From: Enorma phocaeensis
GTDB taxonomy: Bacteria; Actinomycetota; Coriobacteriia; Coriobacteriales; Coriobacteriaceae
NCBI RefSeq assembly: GCF_016901575.1
Contig: NZ_JACJKQ010000004.1
Span: forward strand, 1 to 64,000
Length of the DNA stretch: 64,000 nt
Direction of reading: 5' to 3'
Shown here: piece after piece, positions 7,589 through 15,657 of the stretch
Layout: the number at the start of each line of letters is the position of its first letter
Numbering within the stretch: position 1 is the first letter of the stretch
Program-made: the position numbers and the translations under genes
Notes under the pieces: generated by a model
Database searches by the model: none
What the model was told of the DNA's origin: nothing
What the model saw: only the letters and a program-made list of their open reading frames with translations

Positions 7589-8845
7589 TTAGGCATCGAG
7601 CGGCATGTACACGCCGTCCTGGATGACCATGCCCATGGGCTGCTTGGAGATCTCGCCGGTCTCGGACCAGGTAGCGGCCTCGCCGCCGGTGGTCAGGCCG
7701 GTGTAGGAGAACTCGCTCGAGGTGAAGACCTCGACCAGGGCGTCGCAGATGTCGGAGTAGTCCATGTCTGCGGTGACCTCGGCCTGCTCGATGGCCTGGC
7801 GAAGCGCATAGATGCAGTCGTAGGAGTCGGCGGCGAACTGGTTGGGGGTCTCGCCGTAGTCCTCCTCGTACTTGGAGACGAAGGCCTGGGTGGCCTCGTC
7901 CTCGGCGGTGGCGACGAACGGGGTCAGCAGCATGCAGCCCTCGGCCAGCGAGGTGTCGAAGCCCTCGACGGTCAGCAGGCCGTCCATGCCGTCGACGCCG
8001 AACCACTTGGGCGCATAGCCCATCTGGTTGGCCTGGGTGAGGATGAGCGAGATGGGGGTGTAGTAGATCGGCAGGAAGACCAGGTCGGCGCCGGCGTTCT
8101 TGGCGTCGTTCAGCTGCACGGAGAAGTCGGTCTGGGAGTCCTCGGTGAAGGTGGTCTCGGAGACGATCTCGAGGCCGTACTCGGAGGCCTGGTCCTTGAA
8201 GCTCTGATAGATGCCGGTCGAATAGGTGTCGGAGTTGTTATAGATGATGGCGATCTTGGTGCCCAGCTGCTGCTCGGAGATGTACTGAGCGGACGCCGCA
8301 CCCTGGTTGGGGTCGGTGAAGCACATCTGGAAGACGTTCTCCTTGCGCGGCTCGGCAACGTTGCCGTCCACGTCGGGCTGGCCGCCGATGACGTCGGTCG
8401 ACGAGCCGGACGGGGTGATCTGGAAGAGGTTGTCCGCGTTGGTCTCGGAGGACACGGCCACGCACGGGGTGGAGGTGGTGGTGCCCATGAGGATCTGCAT
8501 GCCCCAGTCCTTGAGGTTGTTGTAGGCGTTCACGGAGCGCTCGGCGTCGTTCTCGTCGTCCTGGAAGTTGAGCTCGAACTGGATGTCGCCGCCCTCGGCG
8601 TTGATCTCGTCGATAGCGATCTGGGCGCCGTGCTGGCAGGCATTGCCATAGATGGCCGCGGCGCCGGTGATGGGTCCGATGCCGCCGATCTTAAAGGTCG
8701 CGCCGCTGGCGTCGGAGCCACCGGTGCTGCCCGAGCCGGCATCGCTGGAGTTGCAGCCGGCGAGTACGCCCGCCGCGCCCACGCCTGCGAGACCCATGAT
8801 AAGGCCCCTGCGGCTCACTGCTGGATTGAAGTTGATGCTCGACAT
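7589..8845 (-). CDS. livJ: Branched-chain amino acid ABC transporter binding lipoprotein
   Basis: A 418-residue periplasmic-binding-protein type 1 family member. The N-terminus has a twin arginine (SRRGLIMGL) followed by a hydrophobic stretch and the lipobox LAGC with Cys31, so it is probably exported, possibly by Tat, and lipid-anchored. A Gly/Ser linker follows. The ligand-binding core begins TFKIGGIGPITGAAAIYGN, the usual first strand of Leu/Ile/Val-binding proteins, and continues with GTTTSTPCVAVSSETNADN. It is the first gene of the liv operon, so it should deliver branched-chain amino acids, or a related ligand, to LivHM. Confidence 0.92.
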   Translation of the reverse strand: MSSINFNPAVSRRGLIMGLAGVGAAGVLAGCNSSDAGSGSTGGSDASGATFKIGGIGPITGAAAIYGNACQHGAQIAIDEINAEGGDIQFELNFQDDENDAERSVNAYNNLKDWGMQILMGTTTSTPCVAVSSETNADNLFQITPSGSSTDVIGGQPDVDGNVAEPRKENVFQMCFTDPNQGAASAQYISEQQLGTKIAIIYNNSDTYSTGIYQSFKDQASEYGLEIVSETTFTEDSQTDFSVQLNDAKNAGADLVFLPIYYTPISLILTQANQMGYAPKWFGVDGMDGLLTVEGFDTSLAEGCMLLTPFVATAEDEATQAFVSKYEEDYGETPNQFAADSYDCIYALRQAIEQAEVTADMDYSDICDALVEVFTSSEFSYTGLTTGGEAATWSETGEISKQPMGMVIQDGVYMPLDA

Positions 8846-9253
8846 GCGACTCTCCTCTCGAACACACCCGGCGCGCGGGTGGCTGTGGATGATACCCCCA
8901 CCCCAGTGCGGACGCCTGGGACGAACCCCATGGCGAATCCCCCAAATGCCCTGCTTATGGTGGTTTTGCTAGAGTACTCGTTTTTTTGACAAAACGTAAG
9001 GCACCCCCGGACTAAACGGGTGCGCCACGGGGTAAAGGACGGCGCCGCCGCAGCGAACGACAGCTGTACCTGCGCATTCATGGGCCTCAAACTCCCGAGG
9101 AGCGTGTTACATCTGTGTTTCACGACGTCAAGCGGCAGAGCGCGCGCCTCGAACCCACCGCCCAACAGGTATACCTATGGGATACTTAGCAGACACGGCC
9201 CGGGGATCGCCCGCGGCAGCGCGCGGCGACGCGCCCGACTTCAAGGAGGCAGC
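8846..9253. promoter_or_regulatory. Divergent promoter region of livJ and hom
   Basis: About 400 bases separate the divergent livJ and hom genes and should hold both promoters. On the minus strand a TTGTCA with an A-run lies near 8985, a plausible -35 for livJ, but no matching -10 is convincing. On the plus strand TATACC-like sequence near 9168 is a weak candidate for hom. No small gene or recognisable riboswitch was seen. Confidence 0.35.
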
Positions 9254-10591
9254 ATGGCAGAAACAGACCGCACCGTGAACGTAGGACTCATCGGCCTGGG
9301 CACCGTCGGCGGCGGCGTGGCGAAGGTCATGGCGCGCCATCGCGACGAGTATCGCTCCGCATACGGCATCGACGTGCGCATCAAGCGCGCCTGCGCCCTT
9401 GAGGAGGAGCGCGCCCGCGAGCTGGGCTTTGAGGGCGACGCCTTCACCCAGAACTGGCAAGACATCGTCTCCGACCCCGACATCGACATCGTGGTCGAGC
9501 TTATCGGCGGAGAGCATCCCGCGACCGAGATCTTCGAGGGCGCCCTCGGCTCGGGCAAGCACGTGGTGTCCGCCAACAAGGCGCTGCTGGGACGTCACGT
9601 CGAGCGCCTTGCCGGCATCGCCGCCGAGCACGGCGTCCAGATTCGCTGCGAGGCGTCCGCCGGAGGCGGCATCCCCATCGTGAACGCGCTCGAGCATGCC
9701 CTCGTGGGCAACGAGGTGCTCACCGTCGCGGGCATCCTGAACGGCACCACCAACTACATCCTCTCCCGCATGGACGCCGAGGGCCTCGACTTCGCCGAGG
9801 TGCTCGCCGACGCCCAGCGTCTGGGCTATGCGGAGGCAGACCCCACGGCCGACGTCGACGGCTTCGACGCCGCAAGCAAGGTCGCCATCCTCTCGTCGAT
9901 CGCGTTCCACACCCGCGTGACGACCGACGACGTCTTCATGGAGGGCATCCGCGACGTCTCCGCCGCGGACATCGCCGAGGCGCGCAGCATGGGCTATGTG
10001 GTCAAGCTTCTGGGCATCGCCCGCAACACCGCCGAGGGCGTCGACGTGCGCGTTCACCCCACCATGCTTCCCGCCGACCACATGCTCGCCGGGGTCAACG
10101 GCGCCATGAACGCCGTGTATGTGGTGGGTGACGCCGTGGGCGAGACCATGTTCTACGGCGCAGGCGCGGGATCCTTCCCCACCGCGAGCGCCGTCGTGGG
10201 CGATATCCTGGCGCTGGCCGACGCCATCTCGCACAACGACCATGTCCAGGCAGAGATCAAGCCGTTTGGCCGGGTGCTCCCGCTGAAGTCGATCGAGGGC
10301 CTCTCGACGAAGTACTACATCCGCCTCGCCGTCGAGGACCGCGTGGGAGCGCTCGCGCCGGTGGTCGACGTGTTTGCCCGCCACCAGATCTCGATTTCGC
10401 AGATCAGCCAGCTCGCCGACGCCGACGAGGGGCGCTGCTCGGTGGTGTTTTTGACCCACAAGGCGAGCGAGCGCGACGTCGCCGCGGCCCGCACGGAGCT
10501 CGAATCGCTTGATGTGGTCGAGCGCGTTGCCAGCGTGATTCGCATCGAAGACGTCGAGGCCTGGAGCGAGGGAGCAGAGGCGAACGAATAG
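9254..10591 (+). CDS. hom: Homoserine dehydrogenase
   Basis: A 445-residue enzyme that reduces aspartate semialdehyde to homoserine, the branch point to threonine and methionine. The N-terminal NAD(P)-binding motif is VGLIGLGTVGGGVAKVM. The catalytic domain carries EASAGGGIPIVNALEHAL and GILNGTTNYILSRM, then GYAEADPTADVDGFDAASKVAIL with the catalytic lysine and aspartate region. The C-terminal 80 residues (YYIRLAVEDRVGALAPVVDVFARHQISISQISQ) form an ACT domain, so feedback control by threonine is likely. AAGGAGG 4 bases upstream of ATG at 9254 fixes the start. It stands alone with its own terminator. Confidence 0.95.
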   Translation: MAETDRTVNVGLIGLGTVGGGVAKVMARHRDEYRSAYGIDVRIKRACALEEERARELGFEGDAFTQNWQDIVSDPDIDIVVELIGGEHPATEIFEGALGSGKHVVSANKALLGRHVERLAGIAAEHGVQIRCEASAGGGIPIVNALEHALVGNEVLTVAGILNGTTNYILSRMDAEGLDFAEVLADAQRLGYAEADPTADVDGFDAASKVAILSSIAFHTRVTTDDVFMEGIRDVSAADIAEARSMGYVVKLLGIARNTAEGVDVRVHPTMLPADHMLAGVNGAMNAVYVVGDAVGETMFYGAGAGSFPTASAVVGDILALADAISHNDHVQAEIKPFGRVLPLKSIEGLSTKYYIRLAVEDRVGALAPVVDVFARHQISISQISQLADADEGRCSVVFLTHKASERDVAAARTELESLDVVERVASVIRIEDVEAWSEGAEANE

Positions 10592-10759
10592 CAGCGGGCA
10601 TATCCCGCCCCTCTGCGAAGGCGAGCGCCCGCCATGACGGCAGGGGCCCACGGATTGCGCGCCCGGCCCCTTCGGGAAGGCGAGCGCCGGTGCTTGGGGC
10701 TCCGGACGGGCCTTCAGGCGGAGGGCGGCTCCCGCGGCCTCGAAGCGAAACCTGCACGG

Positions 10760-10800
10760 ACGGTCCCACCCGGCCTTCACCGGTGGGACCGTCTTTCTTT
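10760..10800 (+). terminator. Intrinsic terminator after hom
   Basis: ACGGTCCCACC (10760-10770) pairs perfectly with GGTGGGACCGT (10782-10792) and is followed by CTTTCTTT. This is a classic intrinsic terminator, although it lies about 170 bases after the hom stop codon, leaving an untranslated tail with no visible gene. Confidence 0.85.
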
Positions 10801-10930
10801 GCGGCGCGGTGACAGGGTGGGGCATCCCTCGCTCGGACCTCGCCGGTGCGAGGCGCCCTGCACCCCGGCAGCCAAGGTCCCGCATTCGCCCACGTCCCTT
10901 GGGGTCGCTTGCACGCTCACGGGAGAGAAA

Positions 10931-10977
10931 CATGCAAGTCTTTACGTTTTTTGCTCAGAAACGTAAAGACTTGCATG
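10931..10977. repeat. Long perfect palindrome, copy 3
   Basis: CATGCAAGTCTTTACGTTT (10931-10949) pairs perfectly with AAACGTAAAGACTTGCATG (10959-10977) across a 9-base loop ending GCTCAG. It has the same framework as the copies at 2240 and 3570 but G at the variable eighth stem position where they have C and T, with the opposite arm changed to match. No AbiEi-like gene is adjacent here. Confidence 0.9.
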
Positions 10978-11115
10978 TTTTGCTCGATATGCCGAGTCGA
11001 AACGGGCTCCCCCATCATCGTTGCGGATCGGCCCTCCGTTGTTTGCCAGCCCCTGCGTCACCGCACGCCTGCCATCTGGCATCGCTCCTCGCCGGGCTTG
11101 GGCGCCGGCGCGGCG

Positions 11116-11396
11116 TCAGGCCTCATACAGGCGGCAAAGCTCGCGCATCGCCGCGTCCCCCGGCACGAGCTCGCGCACCTCGCCGCGCCAGGCATCGTCA
11201 AAATGCCGGTGGGCGGCGCCCAGCAAGTCGCGGCGCACGACGGCGAGCGCGTGGGGCCAGCACAGGCTCGGACCCTCGCCAAGCAGCCTCATCGCCGAGA
11301 CCAGGCCCTCGCCTCGAGGCGCGCCGTCAGAGACTCGAGCCATCGGGTCTTGCCCGTCTGGATTTCGCCCGTAAGCAAGTACAGCATTGCCCTCAT
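11116..11396 (-). pseudogene. Frameshifted P-loop NTPase remnant
   Basis: Reading leftward from ATG at 11396 gives MRAMLYLLTGEIQTGKTRWLESLTARLEAR, with Walker A GEIQTGKT. This resembles the start of small nucleoside-triphosphatase-like P-loop proteins. That frame then hits a stop near 11290. The adjacent frame continues EGLVSAMRLLGEGPSLCWPHALAVVRRDLL to a stop at 11116, as if one base had been lost or gained around 11300. No full-length protein is possible, so this is called a pseudogene. Family assignment rests mainly on the Walker A region and is tentative. Confidence 0.5.
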
Positions 11397-11627
11397 GCCC
11401 CCTTTCGGCAGCCACGTCGCGCCCGCCATGACCGCGGCTTCCGACCAGCTTCACGTCCCTGCAGCCACCTTATCATCCGCCAACGCGGACGCGCCGCCCA
11501 CCCTGCAGGCGTCTTCCGGTTCGTACGATGTGGGCCTGCTGTGGCAGCATGCATTAATTCTGGTGCGCGGTGCATGCCCTTCGCTGGCGAGGGGAACGCC
11601 GGAATAGGTTTTTTCAACTAGAGGGTC

Positions 11628-11790
11628 AAATCTGTGCAAAAAGTCGATTTGTCGGTCAAGTCCACACCCTGGAGCAGCTTCTGCATAAACGTTTCCGCAG
11701 GATTTAGTTTACTAACACCCTGTTTGATCGTATGCAATCCCCTTGTCTTGGCGAAATGACGACCGACAAATCGACTTTTTGCACAGATTT
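11628..11790. mobile_element. MITE-like element with 30-bp perfect inverted ends
   Basis: A 30-base arm at 11628-11657, starting AAATCTGTGCAAAAAG and ending TTTGTCGGTC, is repeated perfectly in inverse orientation at 11761-11790. The 103-base interior is AT-richer than its surroundings and has no open frame. The size and perfect inverted ends suggest a small non-autonomous element or paired regulatory sites. No flanking target duplication is visible, so a transposon origin is unproven. Confidence 0.55.
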
Positions 11791-11899
11791 ACGAACAGGC
11801 GGCGAAAAAGTCATCGCAGCCGCCCGCGGACGTCTTCATTCTATGCAATTGTGGCGTCAATCTATGCATTTCCCGCTTCGACCTGTCGCCGGCGTGGCG

Positions 11900-12658
11900 C
11901 TACTCGGTCTTCGAGCAGCGAACCGCCACGCGCGCCCGGCTATCGTAGGTGCATGTAAACAGCGTGAGGTCCCAGCCCTTGTCCGCGTCGTCGGGGTCGC
12001 CCACCATGAGCTCGATATCGGTTGGCTGGACGGTTTCGACGCTTGTCACCTCGTAGGTGAACACGTTGCCCACCGTGTCGGTAAAGATGACCTCTTCGCC
12101 GCCGGACAGCTGCCAGAGCGGAGAGAAATGCGAGCGATAGCTATGCCCGGCGATCACCAGGTCGTCTGCGTAGGCAGAGCCGCTGTAGCGGCAGGGCGCT
12201 ATGTCGAGGCGGGCGTAGCTCCAGTTGGACATGACAGGCAGCTCCAGATCCAGAGCCGGCACGGCGACGACACCGATGTAGTCGTTGTCTTGGATCTTGA
12301 CCGCGGGCATGCTTGCCTCCGGGTCCAGCGAAGACGAGTCGATTGCCTTCGCCTGCACGGGAAACTCCTCGAGCACCGACGCCGCGGCAGATCCCGCCCG
12401 GGCATCGAGCACCACGTTGACCCCGGCAAGCACTGCTGCAGATAGCACCAAGAGCGCCCCTGCGACCATAAGCGATACCGCCACGATGCGCGTGCGCGAC
12501 CGCCTCGGCGGACGGTCCTGCACCGCACGCCGCGACGCGGGGCGCAGGGACGGGGCCTTTGCGTCATGCCCCTGTGCGTCCTGGCCCCGGGCTGCGCCGG
12601 GACGCGCAGCCGAAGCCGTCGCGCCTTCTGTATGCGCGCCTTCGCTGCGCCTCATCAT
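11900..12658 (-). CDS. Sortase family transpeptidase (second sortase of pilus locus)
   Basis: A 252-residue membrane-anchored sortase. A basic N-terminus precedes one membrane segment at about residues 57-82, and the catalytic domain follows outside. His172 lies in VIAGHSYRSHF, Cys236 in TLFTCTYDS, and the active-site arginine is probably Arg243 in RARVAVRC. It cleaves LPxTG-type signals and attaches proteins to the wall or to pilins. The TLFTCTY...VRC form resembles class B-like sortases, but the class is uncertain. Its ATG overlaps the stop of the LPQTG pilin gene (ATGA), so this pilin is its likely partner. It is the last gene of the pilus cluster. Confidence 0.88.
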   Translation of the reverse strand: MMRRSEGAHTEGATASAARPGAARGQDAQGHDAKAPSLRPASRRAVQDRPPRRSRTRIVAVSLMVAGALLVLSAAVLAGVNVVLDARAGSAAASVLEEFPVQAKAIDSSSLDPEASMPAVKIQDNDYIGVVAVPALDLELPVMSNWSYARLDIAPCRYSGSAYADDLVIAGHSYRSHFSPLWQLSGGEEVIFTDTVGNVFTYEVTSVETVQPTDIELMVGDPDDADKGWDLTLFTCTYDSRARVAVRCSKTE

Positions 12659-13698
12659 TTGGAGCGGCTCCTAAGGTAGAAGCCCACGCCGAAGACGACC
12701 ATTCCCACCAGCGCAAGCGGCGGCACCAGATACCAGGTCGTACCTGTCTGCGGCAGCCTCTCGTCGGTGCTGGGGGTCTTCGGGCCACCGGGGGTGTCCG
12801 GGGTCGTCGGGGTATCGGGCTTGTTCGGGTTGTCAGGCGTGTCGGGGGTGTCGGGAGTGTCGGGGGTGAGCGGCGGCTTCTCGGTCGAGTTGGTGATCAC
12901 AAACGTGTTGTTGCCGCCCTGCCCCACGATCACGTCATAGCCTGCGGGCACCTCCCGCTCCACAACGGTCCACCATACGGTGGGGTCAAGGTCGGTCCAT
13001 GTGTGCGTCCAGCCGTTATCCGCGCTCAGGCGCTGCTCGTCCACCACCTTGCCGTCGCCGAGCAGCTGCACGTCGACGTAGGTGGGACGATTGGGCGCGT
13101 CGTCATCGGCCCACTGCTTGATCACGGTCACGTCGATGACGTCGGAGGGGATCTCATGCTCGGAGAACTTGAGCTCCACCGTGGCGTCGTAGTCCCATGC
13201 GTCGTCGACCAGCTGGGGAACGGTCACGAGCGTCGGCTCGAAGGTGTAGCACAGCCCGCCCTGATGGTGTGCAGACGCCCCCATGACGACGAGATACATG
13301 CCCGGCTTGAGCCCGCTGAAGGTGGCGACGCCCTCGCTGTTCGAACTCTGGGATGCCGTCGGGGAGATCTCGTCGCGCGCGGCATAGCCGGCAAGCGTAT
13401 AGGCGGCGCCGCTCCAGCCTACCGTGTCATCCTGATCGAGGCTCACCGAATAGGCGTCGAAGGGGTCCACGAGGGTTGCGTGGCCCGTCGCGGACAACTC
13501 TGCCACGCGCCAGATGTTCACGCGGACGTTGCGCAGCTTGACCCCCTCGTGCTCGCAGACCACCGTAAGCGAACCCGTCTGCGTGGGGTCGATGGCATCG
13601 GCGGCTCGGGCGCGGACGGGGGCCAGCGCCAAAGCGAGCAGCACGACAAGCGATGCCGCAGCAAGAATGCGGGTGTGGAGGGCGCGTTTGATGGTCAT
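12655..13698 (-). CDS. LPQTG-anchored minor pilin with Cna-B-type domains
   Basis: A 347-residue surface protein. A signal peptide (about residues 1-33, ending ARA) is followed by two beta-sandwich regions: a SpaA-like part with ATFSGLKPGMYLVVMG, and a Cna-B part (VTVIKQWADDDAPNRPTYVDVQLLGDG through REVPAGYDV). Then comes a threonine/proline/aspartate repeat spacer (TPDTPDTPD...), the sorting signal LPQTG at 315-319, a membrane segment and a short basic tail. It is likely the basal or minor pilin. ATG at 13698 has GAAGGAG upstream and overlaps the sortase stop codon. The LPQTG signal differs from the LPSTGG of the other two pilins, which suggests a different sortase. Confidence 0.88.
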   Translation of the reverse strand: MTIKRALHTRILAAASLVVLLALALAPVRARAADAIDPTQTGSLTVVCEHEGVKLRNVRVNIWRVAELSATGHATLVDPFDAYSVSLDQDDTVGWSGAAYTLAGYAARDEISPTASQSSNSEGVATFSGLKPGMYLVVMGASAHHQGGLCYTFEPTLVTVPQLVDDAWDYDATVELKFSEHEIPSDVIDVTVIKQWADDDAPNRPTYVDVQLLGDGKVVDEQRLSADNGWTHTWTDLDPTVWWTVVEREVPAGYDVIVGQGGNNTFVITNSTEKPPLTPDTPDTPDTPDNPNKPDTPTTPDTPGGPKTPSTDERLPQTGTTWYLVPPLALVGMVVFGVGFYLRSRSK

Positions 13699-15518
13699 CG
13701 TCTCACTCCTTCGGGTTGAGGGGACGCAGGGGCTGCAGGATATGGTGACGCCGAGGCGTCGGGACGCGTCGTCGGGGCGACGCCGACAGGGCCCGTCTGG
13801 ACGGCGCCGGGGCTCGCGGGTACCCCCGGCGCAGGCATGGTGCCCCACCGGGCGTCTGTGGGTCCGTACCCGCTTGGATACGCCGGACGGTCGGGCCGCG
13901 GGTCGGGCGCCGGCATGGGGCGCGCCGACGTGGGGGCGGCACCGCTTGGATACGGCGGCATGTGGGACTCGGATGCAACCGGGGCAGACGCGATGGTCTC
14001 TTCCCACGAGACGAGCTCGGGACCGCGCGGGATGATGGGCACCTCGTCCAGATCCTCGCCGCGCCCGTCGCGCGCATCGAATCCTTCCCACTGCGTCAGC
14101 CGGTCGAAGGCCCCGGCCATGGTGGCCGCAGCCTCGCTCGACGTCTGGCGCAGGCGCTCCGCCGCGGTGGGATCGGACTCTTCGGGAAGGTCGAGCATGG
14201 TGCGCAGCCGCTCGACGAGCGCGTCGTATTCCTCGGGAGCGCCTTCTGGGCTGTCCGCGGGCGCCGGGGATGCAGGTTCCGGGGTTGTAGGCACCTGGCC
14301 AGCAGACGCCGGGCCTGCCGGGACGGGAGCGGCCCCTTCCTGCTCGGCCGCCTCCATGGCTTGAAGCCGAGGCGCTACGCTTTCCTGCGCCTCGGCAACG
14401 GATGCCGCCTTGGACAAAGCCTCCGCAGCAGCGCCATCCTGGGCGAGCTCCTCGGGCGCGCCGCCCGCAGCAGCCTCAGGCGACTGCCCGGCAGCATCGT
14501 CGGCGCTCGGTGACATAACATCGGCATCCCGCGCGTCCCCTTCCGTCGGCGCAGGCGCATCCTGCTGCGGCGCACCCTCCCCCGGCGGCGCAGGCGCGTC
14601 TTCTGCCGAGGCGCCTTCCCCGGCGCCGTCGAGCGGGCCGTCCGGCGAATCCGTCGGGGGCGGGCCCACGGGCGCATCTCCGCCAGGCGAGTCCGTCCCA
14701 CGGCGCTTCTTGCGTCGGCGATCGCCCATCAGCAGCGCCACCAGCAGCACTACGATGATCGGCGCCGCCACGAAGGGGGCGACGTACACCGGGTCGATCT
14801 GGCGGGCATCGGGGTCGACGCGTATGGCATCGGGGTCGTTTGCCACGCGGTGCCCGCGCACCAGCAGCCGGTGGGTGTTCACGCCATAAGGGGTGCAGGT
14901 GACGAGCGTGCAGAGGTCGCGTCCCTCTTCGACTTCAAGGTCGTCCAGCTCGTCGGGCTCTACGATGCGAATCTGGTCCACCTCGTAGGTGAGCGTCTCG
15001 CCGAGCGTCTGCAGCATGAAGTGGTCGCCCTCTATGAGCTGGTCGATGTTGCTGAACAGCTCGGCCGAGGGGAGCCCTCGGTGCCCCGAGATCACGCAGT
15101 GCGTGCTCGCGCCGCCCACCGGCAGCGAAGAGCCCTCGATGTGCCCGATGGCAACCTGGAGCACCGTGTCGTCGACGCCGTGGTAGACCGGAAGCGACAC
15201 GCGGATGCTGGGGATCTCGACGTAGCACATGATGCCGTCGTCGGTGACGTTGAGGGTGTCGAGGTAGCGCTCGTGCTCTGCGTCGGTAGGATGATAGCGG
15301 TTCGAGAAGCCCTGCAGGTCCTCGTTATACGAGCGGGCGTCGGCGAGCATGCGCTCGTAGTCTTCGTTGGTGAGGTTCGTCACCTGGTCGACATAGCTGG
15401 CCACGGCGCGCGACTGGTTGAACGAGTTCCACCAGTCGCTGATGCCCGGATACAGCAGCAAACAGAGCCCCGCGATAAACACGAGCAGCAAAACTATGGT
15501 TGAGCGGCTGCGCTTCAC
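13695..15518 (-). CDS. Class C-type sortase with a 340-residue low-complexity tail
   Basis: A 607-residue protein. Residues 1-270 are a normal pilin-polymerising sortase: N-terminal membrane segment at 8-24, His146 in CVISGHRGLPS, Cys208 in TLVTCTPYGVNTHR, Arg217, and a second membrane segment at about 247-264 as in class C enzymes. After a basic stop-transfer cluster (GDRRRKKRRG) there are about 335 residues rich in Pro, Ala, Glu and Gly with no recognisable fold. These should be cytoplasmic. Typical class C sortases end soon after the second membrane segment, so the tail is unusual. The tail's 3' end carries the ribosome binding site of the next gene. Confidence 0.87.
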   Translation of the reverse strand: MKRSRSTIVLLLVFIAGLCLLLYPGISDWWNSFNQSRAVASYVDQVTNLTNEDYERMLADARSYNEDLQGFSNRYHPTDAEHERYLDTLNVTDDGIMCYVEIPSIRVSLPVYHGVDDTVLQVAIGHIEGSSLPVGGASTHCVISGHRGLPSAELFSNIDQLIEGDHFMLQTLGETLTYEVDQIRIVEPDELDDLEVEEGRDLCTLVTCTPYGVNTHRLLVRGHRVANDPDAIRVDPDARQIDPVYVAPFVAAPIIVVLLVALLMGDRRRKKRRGTDSPGGDAPVGPPPTDSPDGPLDGAGEGASAEDAPAPPGEGAPQQDAPAPTEGDARDADVMSPSADDAAGQSPEAAAGGAPEELAQDGAAAEALSKAASVAEAQESVAPRLQAMEAAEQEGAAPVPAGPASAGQVPTTPEPASPAPADSPEGAPEEYDALVERLRTMLDLPEESDPTAAERLRQTSSEAAATMAGAFDRLTQWEGFDARDGRGEDLDEVPIIPRGPELVSWEETIASAPVASESHMPPYPSGAAPTSARPMPAPDPRPDRPAYPSGYGPTDARWGTMPAPGVPASPGAVQTGPVGVAPTTRPDASASPYPAAPASPQPEGVRR

Positions 15519-15582
15519 GAAGCTCTCCTTGCTGCTGCATCCCGACGTGCGGGATGCAGGCGTTTGTATGGTACAGGTGGTG

Positions 15583-15609
15583 CCGGGGCAGGCGAGGTGC
15601 CCGCCCCGG
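15583..15609 (-). terminator. Hairpin between backbone pilin and sortase genes
   Basis: CCGGGGC and GCCCCGG close a stem that extends inward through GGC/GCC with one mismatch. It lies in the 139-base gap after the backbone pilin gene. No T-tract follows on the minus strand. Partial termination or 3'-end protection here would let pilin outnumber sortase, as is common in pilus operons. Confidence 0.4.
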
Positions 15610-15657
15610 CCGATATGGAAAGGACCAAAGAACTAGAACGGATCGTTCACGGCGCGG

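Noticed and set aside
11732-12445. Plus-strand frames opposite the last sortase
   Set aside because: They are antisense to a sortase with a complete His/Cys/Arg active site and have no ribosome binding site.
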